Below are positions 1 to 8,471 of a stretch of 64,000 bases of DNA, one piece after another; within the stretch, counting starts at the first letter, position 1, and each line of letters opens with the position of its first letter. Made by a program: the position numbers and the translations under genes. The notes under the pieces are model-generated. The model was not told the origin of the DNA. It saw only the letters and a list, made by a program, of their open reading frames with translations, and made no database searches. Location of the stretch: NCBI GenBank assembly GCA_001603805.1, contig LUZY01000003.1, forward strand, positions 124,001-188,000. The letters are read 5' to 3'. This DNA is from Deferribacterales bacterium Deferri_01 (lineage in GTDB: Bacteria; Chrysiogenota; Deferribacteres; Deferribacterales; Geovibrionaceae).

Positions 1-469
1 ACTCATACATGCCGCCTGCTGCTGCAAGTCTCACAACACCGCCAAGCCTCACTGCGAAGGGGGCAAACTGACCGTTTTCGCCCGTGCCTGATGTACTGCT
101 TCCGTCCAGCTCTTCATCCTGTCCGTCAAACATATCAGGTTCCCAGACAATCCATGCGTCAAAAAGCGTTGGGTTGTCCTCAACCGCCTTTTTAAGCATG
201 TCTGCAACTTTTTTGCGCTCGATTGCACCGCCGTTGGCAGACATTGCCTCTGCCGATGCTGACAGAGCAAAGGAAGTGCTTAGTGCCTGTTCCACATAGC
301 TTTTGATCAGATGACCGTATCTGTAAGTCATATTCCGCACATCGTTCTGTGCGATTATGACTGTTTCCCTGTTGACAGCCCGATAGGAGGCTATTCCTGT
401 GAGGAGGAAAGCGATAACAACGCTCACCACCACCGGAAGCAGAATTTTCATTCTGAATGAAATTTTCAT
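1..469 (-). CDS. Methyl-accepting chemotaxis-type receptor, N-terminal fragment
   Basis: Only the first 156 codons lie in the window; the gene continues past base 1. The reverse-strand reading is open throughout. It encodes a short basic N-terminus, one hydrophobic segment (about residues 5-24), then an extracytoplasmic helix with sequence typical of double-Cache chemoreceptors: repeated Ala/Ser heptads, then FDAWIVWEPDMFDGQD, followed by a Gly/Ser-rich loop. I infer a membrane chemoreceptor or a Cache-containing sensor. The HAMP and signalling domains are outside the window, so a kinase or cyclase output is not excluded. I chose the ATG at 467-469 because AGAGG sits six bases upstream; an in-frame ATG at 473-475 abuts that ribosome site directly. 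It is transcribed away from the efflux operon that starts at 734. Confidence 0.7.
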   Translation of the reverse strand, partial: MKISFRMKILLPVVVSVVIAFLLTGIASYRAVNRETVIIAQNDVRNMTYRYGHLIKSYVEQALSTSFALSASAEAMSANGGAIERKKVADMLKKAVEDNPTLFDAWIVWEPDMFDGQDEELDGSSTSGTGENGQFAPFAVRLGGVVRLAAAGGMYE

Positions 470-733
470 GAGCATCCTCTGTAAATAAATATTAAATAAT
501 ATAACATTATTTGCTCTTTGTGCATATGATTATATTAATACTCATATGAAAATAATAATTCACATATAAGCAGTATGTTTTTATATTTTTATGTTTCACA
601 TATAACTAAAATATGTTTAGAAATTGACAACTTTATTGACGAATTTATTGAAATGACATAACAAAGGTGCGATGATATAAATATTAAACAGGCATATAAT
701 CTAATCAGATATATTAGGAAATGAGGTATATTT
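470..733. other. AT-rich divergent intergenic region
   Basis: This 264-base stretch separates the chemoreceptor (minus strand) from the efflux operon (plus strand) and must hold both promoters. It is very AT-rich. Around 620-655 there are repeated TTGAC/TTGAA-like hexamers, but no -35/-10 pair with clean 16-18 base spacing stood out. No open frame in it looks like a gene. Confidence 0.4.
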
Positions 734-1915
734 ATGAAAAAATCATTGACCATATTAATAATTCTGGCTGTTTTATGGGGATGCGGAAGCAACAAAAAAG
801 CCGTTGAAGAAAACTTTATCCCGGTAAAAACCACAGCAGTTAATATGGTTGATGATCATCTCAGAGTCTCGGCCGGGGGCACTGTCACATCACAGGATTC
901 TCCGTCAAAACTGTCTTTCCTTGTTGCGGGCAGAGTGGTTCGCATTGTACCTGATGAGGGCGGCTTTGTGAAAAAAGGCTCTCTCATTGCAGAGCTTGAC
1001 CCCGCTGATTATATAATAGCCGTCCGCAGATCCAAAGCACAGGCTGATATGGCAAAAGCGGCATTTGAAAAAGCCGACAGACCTGTAAGAAGTGAACAGC
1101 TTGAACAGGCTCGAATAGCATACGAACGCTCAAAGGATGAACACTCCCGAATGAAAATGCTTTATGATGCAGGGAGTCTTGCTCCAAATGATTATCTTAA
1201 GTTCAAGGCGGCGTATGAATCTGCCGAACGCCAATATGAAATGGCGCAGACAGGCGGACAGAAAGAGGATAAACAACAGGCAGCCGCTGCTTACAGACAG
1301 GCGCAGGCTGCACTGGCATATGAACAAAAAAGATTAAACGATACAAAACTTTATGCCGTAAATGACGGTTATGTGTCCAAACGCTTCATAGCAGAAGGTG
1401 AAACAGTTTCATCGGGCTATCCCGTTGTGGAGACTGTCTGCCTCGACCCTGTGGACGTGAGTTCAGGCATGCCGGAGAAGGATATACGGTTCATAAAAAC
1501 CGGGCAGAAGGCTGAAATAAGCATTTCTGCACTCCCTGATAAGGTTTTTGAGGGCAGAGTCCGTGTTGTGAATGTTTCCGCTGACCCAGCCACCAGAACT
1601 TATCTTGTAAAAATAGAAGTTTCCAATCCTGACGGGCTTCTGAAAATTGGTATGGCGGCGGATGTAGCTGTCGTGGCAGATGAAAAAACAAAGATGCTCA
1701 CAGTGCCGCTTAATTCCGTTGTCAGGGATACCCAGGGCGCCCCTGCGGTTTTTGTGTTTAAGGAAAACAGAGCCTACGCACAGAAGGTGGAGACCGGTAG
1801 ATTGTACAATACTGATATAGAGATAAAAAGCGGGCTGAAGGGTGACGAGCTTATAATAACGGCAGGTCAGGAAAGGCTGAGGGATGGAGCGGCGGTTAAG
1901 CCTGCTGCGGAGTAA
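734..1915 (+). CDS. RND efflux periplasmic adaptor (membrane fusion protein), lipoprotein
   Basis: This 393-residue protein is the periplasmic adaptor of a tripartite efflux pump, linking the inner-membrane RND pump to the outer-membrane channel. It opens with a short lipoprotein signal ending in a lipobox (LWGC, Cys about residue 17). A split biotinyl-lipoyl domain follows (VAGRVVRIVPDEGGFVKKG, then AVNDGYVSKRFIAEGETV) around a long alpha-helical hairpin rich in Ala, Lys and Gln, and then the beta-barrel and membrane-proximal domains. Length fits the HlyD/AcrA family. GAGG lies eight bases before the ATG. The stop is four bases before the ATG of the RND-TolC fusion, so the two genes form one operon. 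Substrate cannot be told from sequence. Confidence 0.9.
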   Translation: MKKSLTILIILAVLWGCGSNKKAVEENFIPVKTTAVNMVDDHLRVSAGGTVTSQDSPSKLSFLVAGRVVRIVPDEGGFVKKGSLIAELDPADYIIAVRRSKAQADMAKAAFEKADRPVRSEQLEQARIAYERSKDEHSRMKMLYDAGSLAPNDYLKFKAAYESAERQYEMAQTGGQKEDKQQAAAAYRQAQAALAYEQKRLNDTKLYAVNDGYVSKRFIAEGETVSSGYPVVETVCLDPVDVSSGMPEKDIRFIKTGQKAEISISALPDKVFEGRVRVVNVSADPATRTYLVKIEVSNPDGLLKIGMAADVAVVADEKTKMLTVPLNSVVRDTQGAPAVFVFKENRAYAQKVETGRLYNTDIEIKSGLKGDELIITAGQERLRDGAAVKPAAE

Positions 1916-1919
1916 TCTC

Positions 1920-4900
1920 ATGAAATTTATCAAAAGTTCCCTCAATCACCCCATAGTTACAGTTGTTATCACCCTTGCTGTGGTGATAGTCGGCATCCAC
2001 GCTTTCCTTAAAATGCCCCGAACTGAAGACCCTTCCATAACCATACGCACAGGGCTGGTGTTTGCGGTTTACCCCGGTGCTTCCTCAGAAGAGGTTGAGC
2101 GCCAGCTCACGGTTAAACTTGAAGAACACATATTTAAGTTCCCTGAAATAAGAAAGGAAAAGACCTACTCCACAAGCCGTCCGGGTATTGCCGTGGTGAA
2201 TGTTGAGCTTGAGGATTATGTTACCGAGGCTGATGTGTTCTGGGCGAAGCTCCGCAATGAATTTGCAGAGGCTAAATCCGAGTTTCCGGAAGGGGTTTAC
2301 GCAATATCAGTCAACTCCGATTTCGGTGATACTGTAGCCATGCTCATCGCTGTCCACGGGGACAACTACGGTTATCGCGAATTAAGCGATTATGCAGATA
2401 AGATACAGGACGGTCTGCGTTCGGTACGTGAGGTCGGCAAGGTTGTTGTCTATGGCAAACAGCAGGAACAGATAAAGGTTACTACTGATTCCGAAAGGCT
2501 TGCCGCATATGCAACTGATCCCATGAAGATTGCCCGTATGTTGAAAGAGAGAAATACCGTTGGTTTTTCAGGTAATTTTGAATCGGCAGAAAGCAAAATC
2601 CCCATAAAAACAGCGGGTCTTTTTAAAGCGGAAGATGATGTGCGGAATACTCTCATTGATGTTTCCCGTACCACAGGTCATCCTGTTTATCTCAAGGATT
2701 TGGCTGATATAGAAAGAGTTTATGAAGACCCTTCATTTATGATCCGTTATGACGGCACACCTGCACTCCTTATTTCTGTTGAGATGCAGGAAGGGAAAAA
2801 CATTGTAGAACTGGGTGAATCGATTGGTCAGGTTTTTACAGGGCTGAAGGGGATTCTGCCGCCTGATATCTCACTTGACCTCATTGCTGACCAGCCCACT
2901 GTCGTAAAAGAGAGAATGAACACTCTAACCCATGAGTTTATGCTTGCCATTGCCTCGGTTATTCTTGTTACTATTATTCTCCTTCCTTTCAGAGTGGCTG
3001 TCATTGCGGCTGTTGCAATTCCGGTAACTCTTTGTGCTACATTGGGTTTGATGAACACTTTCGAGATAGCGCTCCATCAGGTTTCCATAGCATCGCTTAT
3101 TATGGTGCTGGGCATTGTGGTGGATGATGCTATAGTTATTGCTGACAACTATGTTGAACTTCTGGACAGAAAAGTGCCGAAGGAAGATGTGGCGTGGCGT
3201 TCGGCTGGCGATGTATTTGTTCCTGTACTCACTGCGACTCTTACTATCATATTCTCATTTTTGCCGCTTCTCATTCTTTCCGGCTCAGTGGGCGAGTTTA
3301 TTTCCGCACTTCCGAAAACCGTTGCAATTGCTCTTTCGGTTTCGTTTATTGTGGCGGTTATGCTCACTCCGATTCTTTGCAGATTTTTTATCAAAAAGGG
3401 TCTGCATTCTGATACACCGGATAAAAAGCAGAGACGTTCTGTTCTGGACAGGGTGCAGGGCGCATACGCTGTTACGATCAATATATTTATGAAACGCAAA
3501 TATTTAGCTGCTGTTGTGGGAATAGCGGGCATTGTCCTTGGCGGTTTGTATTTTAAATATATTCCACAGCAGTTTTTCCCATCAGCCGAGCGCAACCAAT
3601 TTGTAATTGATGTCTGGATGCCTCAGGGAAGCAGAATCGAGGCAACTGATGCTGTTATGAACCGCATCGAAGGCAGACTTTCTGAACATTCTGATGTCAG
3701 TCATTTTGCCGCATTCGTGGGCAGAAGCGCACCGAGATTCTACTATAATGTCAACCCTCAGCAGCCAGACACCGCTTATGGTCAGTTTATTGTCAACACA
3801 GTGTCTGAAAAGGCGACTGTGGGACTGGTTTATGAACTCCGAAAGTCCCTCGCCGAAACTGCACCGGAAGCACTTGTAATAGTCAAGGAGCTTCAGCAGG
3901 GTAATCTTCTTGAGGCTCCGGTTGAGGTGCGGATAAGCGGATATGATATTCATAAACTTAAACAAATCGGGGCGGAGATAGGGGGGGTAATATCCTCTGT
4001 GCCGTATTCTGATTTTGTGCATACGGACTATTTTAATGATTCAATGATGATAGATGTGAATGTGGACACTGACGCAGCCGCAAGGCTCGGTATTCCGGCT
4101 TCTGCAATAGCAGGGTATCTCTACGGAGGATTTGACGGTATAACAGTAACCAACTACAGAGAAGGGGAAAGAGTCATACCCGTGGTTCTTCGTCTTAATA
4201 AGGAAAACCGCAGCAAAATAAGTGATATAGGCGATTATTATATAACCTCACCCACAACAGGTGCAAAAATTCCGGTACGCTCCGTTGCGGAAGTTAAACC
4301 GGAGTTTCAGACAAGCCGTATAGTCCGCAGAAACGGTGTGCCCACCCTCACTGTCAGAGCTTTTGTGAAGGAAGGATACTACGCCTCTGCGCTTCTTGAC
4401 AGGGTTCGTCCGGAGATTGAAGCAATCAGTCTTCCTGCCGGATACAGCATAAGCTACGGCGGTGAGCTTATGAACAGAGATGAAACATTCCCGCAGATGA
4501 TGGTTGCTCTCGGAATCAGTCTGATAGCTATATTTTTTGTTCTTCTTGTGCAGTTTAAGAATATCCGTGAACCGCTTATAATTATGGCGTCCATACCTCT
4601 TGCACTGCCCGGTGCTATGTTCGGGCTATTCATTACCGGCAACCCGTTCGGCTTTACTGCATTCATGGGGCTTATAAGCCTTTGCGGAATAGTGGTTAGA
4701 AACGCTATTATTTTGGTGGATTACATAAAAGAGAAAACGGCGGAGGGGCATAGCCTGGAGCGTGCAGCAACAGAAGCGGGGGAGCGTAGACTGCGTCCAA
4801 TATTTCTTACTACCATGGCGGCAGCGGTGGGTGTTACCCCTATGATCCTCTCCGGTTCAAGCCTTTGGAGTCCGCTTGCCAGTGTTATAGCTGTGGGGCT

Positions 4901-6308
4901 TATTTTTTCCATGTTTTTTACGCTTCTTGTGGTGCCTGTGCTTTATGTTGTTGTCATGTCAGAAAAAAGAGGTGCAAAAACAGCAGCGGCTGTCATGGCA
5001 TTTATGCTTTTTACAGGCACAGCACATGCTGATACTTTCACACTTAAGCAGGCGGAGGAATATGCCCTTAAAAACAGCCGTAATCTGAAGATTACAGAGG
5101 CGAGGATTCAGGAACAGGCATCTGTGAAAAGAACCGCCAAAGCAAACTATTTCCCTATGCTTACTGTGGATTCAATGTACTCCGAAACGACCAATAACGG
5201 GCTTGTAACAATCGATAAAGGCGCACTGGGAACTGTTCCGGGGCTTGGAGGTTTTCCAACGGAGGATCTCGAAATAGATCAGGGAAGCGATTCTCTTTTT
5301 ATTGTGAACACCACAATAAAGCAGCCGCTTACACAGCTTTTTAAGATAAATGAGGGTGTAGGTGTTGCGGATGCTGATTTGAAAACTGCAAAGGCAGAAC
5401 ATAAAAAAGCGGTGAACGAAACAGTATTCGCAGTGCGCAGGCTTTTTTACGGTATCCTTCTTGCGGATATACAGACAGAAGTTTACGGAACCTACGTTAA
5501 CGCCTTTGAGGAAACAGTTAAGGAAGCGGAGGATGCCTTCTCCGCCGGCAATGTTCTTGAATCTGCCGTTATGGAGGCAGAAACAGGGCTTTTAAACAGC
5601 AGACAGAACCTTAAATCTGCTGAAACAAGGCTTTCAGACCTGAAAGCGCAGTTCAGGGATTTACTTAATTTACCCTCTGATACAGAAATTACCCTTGACG
5701 GTGAATCAATTACAGATGAGCCGGAGAGTATCAGCATTACAAAAGCAGAGGCGGAACTCACCTCTCCTGATGTAAAAGCGGCTGAATACATTCTGGAAAA
5801 AGCAATGAGAGCCAGAGGGGCGGCGAGAGATGAATACATTCCTGATCTGGGGCTGTTCGCAAGGCATACATACCAGGACGGAGTCCCTTTTGTTGACAGC
5901 AGCATAACCACTTTCGGCGTGCAGGCGGAGTGGGATGTGTTTGACTGGGGCAAGCGCAGAGGTGTTCTGGGGCAGAGGAACGCGCAGGTTATTCAGGCAT
6001 CTGAAAATCTGCGGAATGCCAAAGGCAGGCTTGAAGTTGAACTTAACAGGCTGAACGGCAGGCTTGAATATGCTGAAAGTGTACTTAAAACTGCTGAAAA
6101 GGCTGCGGAACTGGCAGAAGAAAACAGCCGTCAGATGAACGACAGGCTCAAAGCCGGACTGGTCAGCGAAGCTAAGGTTAAGCGCACTGCAGCGGAGGCG
6201 GAAAAATCACAGTATGATCTGAAAGCTGCAAGGCTGAATATTCTTCTTGCCACAGCAGAAATAAGAAAAGTATCAGGAATTCTTGCTGCTGCGGAAAAAG
6301 CTGAATGA
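1920..6308 (+). CDS. RND efflux pump fused to a TolC-like outer-membrane factor
   Basis: One continuous frame of 1462 codons encodes two pump components. Residues 1 to about 1012 are a full HAE-type RND permease: first membrane helix at the N-terminus, porter domains, a central helix bundle with the proton-relay motif GIVVDDAIVIADN, and a second bundle ending near 1010. Residues 1013-1037 look like a signal peptide (MSEKRGAK, hydrophobic core, then TGTAHA). From Asp1038 to the end there is a complete outer-membrane efflux protein of about 425 residues with the usual duplicated helical hairpins and the segment FGVQAEWDVFDWGKRR. I start at 1920, just after the adaptor stop, not at the upstream in-frame codon 1884. 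Signal peptidase could cut after Ala1037 and release the channel; otherwise the polypeptide spans both membranes. Confidence 0.9.
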   Translation: MKFIKSSLNHPIVTVVITLAVVIVGIHAFLKMPRTEDPSITIRTGLVFAVYPGASSEEVERQLTVKLEEHIFKFPEIRKEKTYSTSRPGIAVVNVELEDYVTEADVFWAKLRNEFAEAKSEFPEGVYAISVNSDFGDTVAMLIAVHGDNYGYRELSDYADKIQDGLRSVREVGKVVVYGKQQEQIKVTTDSERLAAYATDPMKIARMLKERNTVGFSGNFESAESKIPIKTAGLFKAEDDVRNTLIDVSRTTGHPVYLKDLADIERVYEDPSFMIRYDGTPALLISVEMQEGKNIVELGESIGQVFTGLKGILPPDISLDLIADQPTVVKERMNTLTHEFMLAIASVILVTIILLPFRVAVIAAVAIPVTLCATLGLMNTFEIALHQVSIASLIMVLGIVVDDAIVIADNYVELLDRKVPKEDVAWRSAGDVFVPVLTATLTIIFSFLPLLILSGSVGEFISALPKTVAIALSVSFIVAVMLTPILCRFFIKKGLHSDTPDKKQRRSVLDRVQGAYAVTINIFMKRKYLAAVVGIAGIVLGGLYFKYIPQQFFPSAERNQFVIDVWMPQGSRIEATDAVMNRIEGRLSEHSDVSHFAAFVGRSAPRFYYNVNPQQPDTAYGQFIVNTVSEKATVGLVYELRKSLAETAPEALVIVKELQQGNLLEAPVEVRISGYDIHKLKQIGAEIGGVISSVPYSDFVHTDYFNDSMMIDVNVDTDAAARLGIPASAIAGYLYGGFDGITVTNYREGERVIPVVLRLNKENRSKISDIGDYYITSPTTGAKIPVRSVAEVKPEFQTSRIVRRNGVPTLTVRAFVKEGYYASALLDRVRPEIEAISLPAGYSISYGGELMNRDETFPQMMVALGISLIAIFFVLLVQFKNIREPLIIMASIPLALPGAMFGLFITGNPFGFTAFMGLISLCGIVVRNAIILVDYIKEKTAEGHSLERAATEAGERRLRPIFLTTMAAAVGVTPMILSGSSLWSPLASVIAVGLIFSMFFTLLVVPVLYVVVMSEKRGAKTAAAVMAFMLFTGTAHADTFTLKQAEEYALKNSRNLKITEARIQEQASVKRTAKANYFPMLTVDSMYSETTNNGLVTIDKGALGTVPGLGGFPTEDLEIDQGSDSLFIVNTTIKQPLTQLFKINEGVGVADADLKTAKAEHKKAVNETVFAVRRLFYGILLADIQTEVYGTYVNAFEETVKEAEDAFSAGNVLESAVMEAETGLLNSRQNLKSAETRLSDLKAQFRDLLNLPSDTEITLDGESITDEPESISITKAEAELTSPDVKAAEYILEKAMRARGAARDEYIPDLGLFARHTYQDGVPFVDSSITTFGVQAEWDVFDWGKRRGVLGQRNAQVIQASENLRNAKGRLEVELNRLNGRLEYAESVLKTAEKAAELAEENSRQMNDRLKAGLVSEAKVKRTAAEAEKSQYDLKAARLNILLATAEIRKVSGILAAAEKAE

Positions 6309-6385
6309 GCTTACATACTGGACAAACCAGTCAAAAAGGATAAAATAGATATTATTCATGTTATAAAACAATAAACATGTTTTCA

Positions 6386-6414
6386 TTGAAAATTTAATTA
6401 TATCGCTATATAGT
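6386..6414 (+). promoter_or_regulatory. Sigma-70-type promoter of the SBP/GTPase/ABC/methyltransferase operon
   Basis: TTGAAA at 6386-6391 and TATAGT at 6409-6414 are separated by exactly 17 bases; each hexamer matches five of six consensus positions. The -10 box lies inside the ModE-like operator (6402-6429), an arrangement expected for repression. The first gene starts about 90 bases downstream. Confidence 0.65.
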
Positions 6415-6429
6415 TTAATACATAGCGAT
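6402..6429. promoter_or_regulatory. ModE-type (molybdate-responsive) operator
   Basis: ATCGCTATATA (6402-6412), six bases, then TACATAGCGAT (6419-6429). As I recall it, the E. coli ModE consensus is ATCGnTATATA-n6-TATATAnCGAT; this site differs at one base of the right arm. The symmetric core ATATCGCTAT / ATAGCGATAT (6400-6409 and 6422-6431) is perfect, with centres two helical turns apart. It covers the -10 element and first transcribed bases, so a metal-loaded ModE would block transcription. No modE or modABC gene is in the window; the regulator is inferred from the site alone. Confidence 0.6.
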
Positions 6430-6467
6430 ATCGTTCTTATTATGTGACGGATCAGGCTATATTACCC

Positions 6468-6488
6468 CCGTGCGGCTTTTATGCACGG
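6468..6488 (+). other. Leader hairpin before the ribosome site
   Basis: CCGTGC (6468-6473) and GCACGG (6483-6488) form a six-pair stem with a nine-base loop. It ends four bases before the AAGGAGG ribosome site at 6493-6499. It could modulate translation of the first gene of the operon; no known riboswitch class is recognised. Confidence 0.35.
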
Positions 6489-6504
6489 TTTCAAGGAGGC
6501 TATC

Positions 6505-7746
6505 TTGAAAAATATCAGGCCTGAAATGAGTATTTCAGACATTTTAACCGATTTTTCCGAAACAAAAGAACTGTTCATGATGAACGGTCTCGGGTGTTTT
6601 GCGGATAACGGTGCGTTTCTCAAAACCCTTACTCTGTCTTCATTCACGAAGATGAGAGAGCTTAACCCCGAAATTTTCTATTCACTTCTGGAAAAACGCA
6701 TAGAGGCAAGCGAAGTTCCTATGCTCTACACGGAAGATGCACCCCCGGTTAAGCCGGATTTCCTCGGCTATATGGTGTGTCCGATCAAGCACCTTTTTAA
6801 AGAGTCATACGAAGAGGCGATGATAAAACACCTTGAAAAAACAGGTGAAAAATTTGTCAGCTTCGTCCCTATGGGCTGCGGAGGGGCTGATCCTTATGAG
6901 GATATATGGCAGTCCTACAACATAGATGAACTGCCGGATATTGTCAGTTCCATCGGCTTCGGTTCTTTTTACAGAACCCAGTTTACATCACGATTTCTTG
7001 ACAGCGGGCATTATGAAGCCTGCCAGATGAAGCCCATGCCCGAACCATTCGCCTCCGCAGGCATAGAAGACCCTCTGGGGGTTTACACCGTGTATGCTGT
7101 TTATACATACATAATGCTTGTGGATTATAAACGACTTAAAGATCTTCCCGTTCCCCGCAGTTGGAGCGATTTGATGAAACCGGAATATAAAAACAACATA
7201 ATAGTCGGCGGAAGTGATGACTACATCAGCGAGGTTCTTCTTGTAAATATCTGGAAAGATTACGGTCAGGAAGGTCTTGATAAACTTCTGCCGAACATAA
7301 AAGATGGCTGGCACGCATCACAGATGGCAAAAGCTGCCGGAAGTTCGATGTCAACCGGAGCTGCAATCTATGTTCTTCCTTGGTTTTTTGCCAAATCATG
7401 CCCGAATACCGAACATACGGAAATTATCTGGCCGGAGGATGGAGCAATGGCAAGCCCCATGTATATGCTTGTTAAAAAGAAGGAAAAAGAACGCCTGAAA
7501 CCAATTATAGACTACATGACAGGAACAGAGCTTGCTGACATTATGGCGTCCTCTTTTTTCCCCTCTGTGCATCCAGAAGCTGACAATAAGCTTCCCGAAG
7601 GGGCAAAAATCAAATGGCTCGGCTGGGATTTTATCAGAGGCAGAGACATGAAAGCCTTTTCCGATGAATTAAATGATAACTTCATGGCAAAACTCAGAGA
7701 GTACAGAAAAGAGCAGGGCAAAAAACTGCACGTTATAATCCGCTGA
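6505..7746 (+). CDS. Cytosolic periplasmic-binding-protein homologue with N-terminal DUF1858-like domain
   Basis: The protein of 413 residues has two parts. Residues 1 to about 70 resemble the DUF1858/hybrid-type helical domain (MSISDIL near the start, then NGLGCF). The remainder looks like an iron/anion ABC substrate-binding protein (LPVPRSWSDLMKPEYKNNI, GAAIYVLPWFFAKSCP, ending near a WLGWDF motif). There is no signal peptide, so it should stay in the cytoplasm, which is unusual for this fold. Cysteines occur in VCPIKH and MGCGG. I choose the TTG at 6505 because a perfect AAGGAGG lies five bases upstream; the in-frame ATG at 6481 has no ribosome site and falls inside the leader hairpin. It is the first gene of a four-gene operon behind a ModE-type operator. 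Ligand unknown; a molybdate or tungstate species is inferred. Confidence 0.75.
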   Translation: MKNIRPEMSISDILTDFSETKELFMMNGLGCFADNGAFLKTLTLSSFTKMRELNPEIFYSLLEKRIEASEVPMLYTEDAPPVKPDFLGYMVCPIKHLFKESYEEAMIKHLEKTGEKFVSFVPMGCGGADPYEDIWQSYNIDELPDIVSSIGFGSFYRTQFTSRFLDSGHYEACQMKPMPEPFASAGIEDPLGVYTVYAVYTYIMLVDYKRLKDLPVPRSWSDLMKPEYKNNIIVGGSDDYISEVLLVNIWKDYGQEGLDKLLPNIKDGWHASQMAKAAGSSMSTGAAIYVLPWFFAKSCPNTEHTEIIWPEDGAMASPMYMLVKKKEKERLKPIIDYMTGTELADIMASSFFPSVHPEADNKLPEGAKIKWLGWDFIRGRDMKAFSDELNDNFMAKLREYRKEQGKKLHVIIR

Positions 7747-7766
7747 TATATAAAGGGTAAATATAA

Positions 7767-8471
7767 ATGAAGCTTATTACTGTCGCAGGTCCCCCGTCAG
7801 CGGGGAAGACCTCGGTTATTATAAAAACCGCCGAATATCTCTCCAAATACAAAGGCAAGATCGGAATTGTCAAGTTTGACTGTCTTTCCGCACTTGATCA
7901 CAGGCTCTACACTGAAGCTGGTTTGACAGTTGTTACCGGACTCTCCGGCAACCTTTGCCCCGACCATTACTTCGTAAGCAACATTGACGACTGTGTTCAG
8001 TGGGGCAGGGAAAAGGGATTTGACGTTCTGATAAGCGAAAGCGCAGGGCTATGCAACCGCTGCGCCCCTCATATCAAAGGCGTTACTGCCGTGTGCGTTG
8101 TGGACTGCCTTTCCGGCGTGGACACACCGCAGAAAATAGGTCCCATGCTCCGCTATGCGGATATAGCCGTTATAACCAAGGGTGACATAGTTTCCCAGGC
8201 AGAGAGAGAGGTTTTTGCTTTCCGTGTCCGTCAGGCTAACCCCAAGGCTGCTGTCATGTTCGTAAACGGCATTACAGGTCAGGGAGCTTATGATTTGAGT
8301 TTTTCATTTGATGAAGCCTCCGAAGTTTCATCTCTTGAGGGGGCAAGACTGCGTTTTTCAATTCCCGCTGCTATATGCCCTTATTGTGTGGGTGAAACCG
8401 ATATCGGCGTGGACCACCAGAAAGGAAATGTTAAGAAAATGACATTCAAAGAGGCGGTTCCAAATGGGTAA
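7767..8471 (+). CDS. G3E-like P-loop GTPase with C-terminal CxxC
   Basis: The 234-residue protein has a Walker A motif at its N-terminus (GPPSAGKTS, about residues 8-16). It continues with a SIMIBI/G3E-type core resembling HypB and UreG, which deliver metals to enzymes: ISESAGLCNRCAPH, a switch-like VVDCLSGVD, and the guanine-recognition variant TKGD in place of NKxD. Two cysteine pairs (CNRC near residue 95 and CPYC near 210) plus GVDHQKGN could bind metal. It begins 20 bases after the binding-protein homologue and overlaps the ABC ATPase gene by eight bases, suggesting tight coupling. The exact substrate is unknown; a role in metal handling is inferred from family and operator. Confidence 0.75.
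   Translation: MKLITVAGPPSAGKTSVIIKTAEYLSKYKGKIGIVKFDCLSALDHRLYTEAGLTVVTGLSGNLCPDHYFVSNIDDCVQWGREKGFDVLISESAGLCNRCAPHIKGVTAVCVVDCLSGVDTPQKIGPMLRYADIAVITKGDIVSQAEREVFAFRVRQANPKAAVMFVNGITGQGAYDLSFSFDEASEVSSLEGARLRFSIPAAICPYCVGETDIGVDHQKGNVKKMTFKEAVPNG

Noticed and set aside
1463-1945. 160-residue minus-strand frame opposite the first adaptor gene
   Set aside because: Shadow of the adaptor coding frame; no homology pattern, signal or ribosome site.
4956-5033. Separate start for the TolC-like part (two genes instead of a fusion)
   Set aside because: The frame is continuous, and the internal ATGs at 4956 and 4995 have no well-placed ribosome site; the AGAGGTG nearby serves only an out-of-frame GTG. 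A fusion with an internal signal is simpler.
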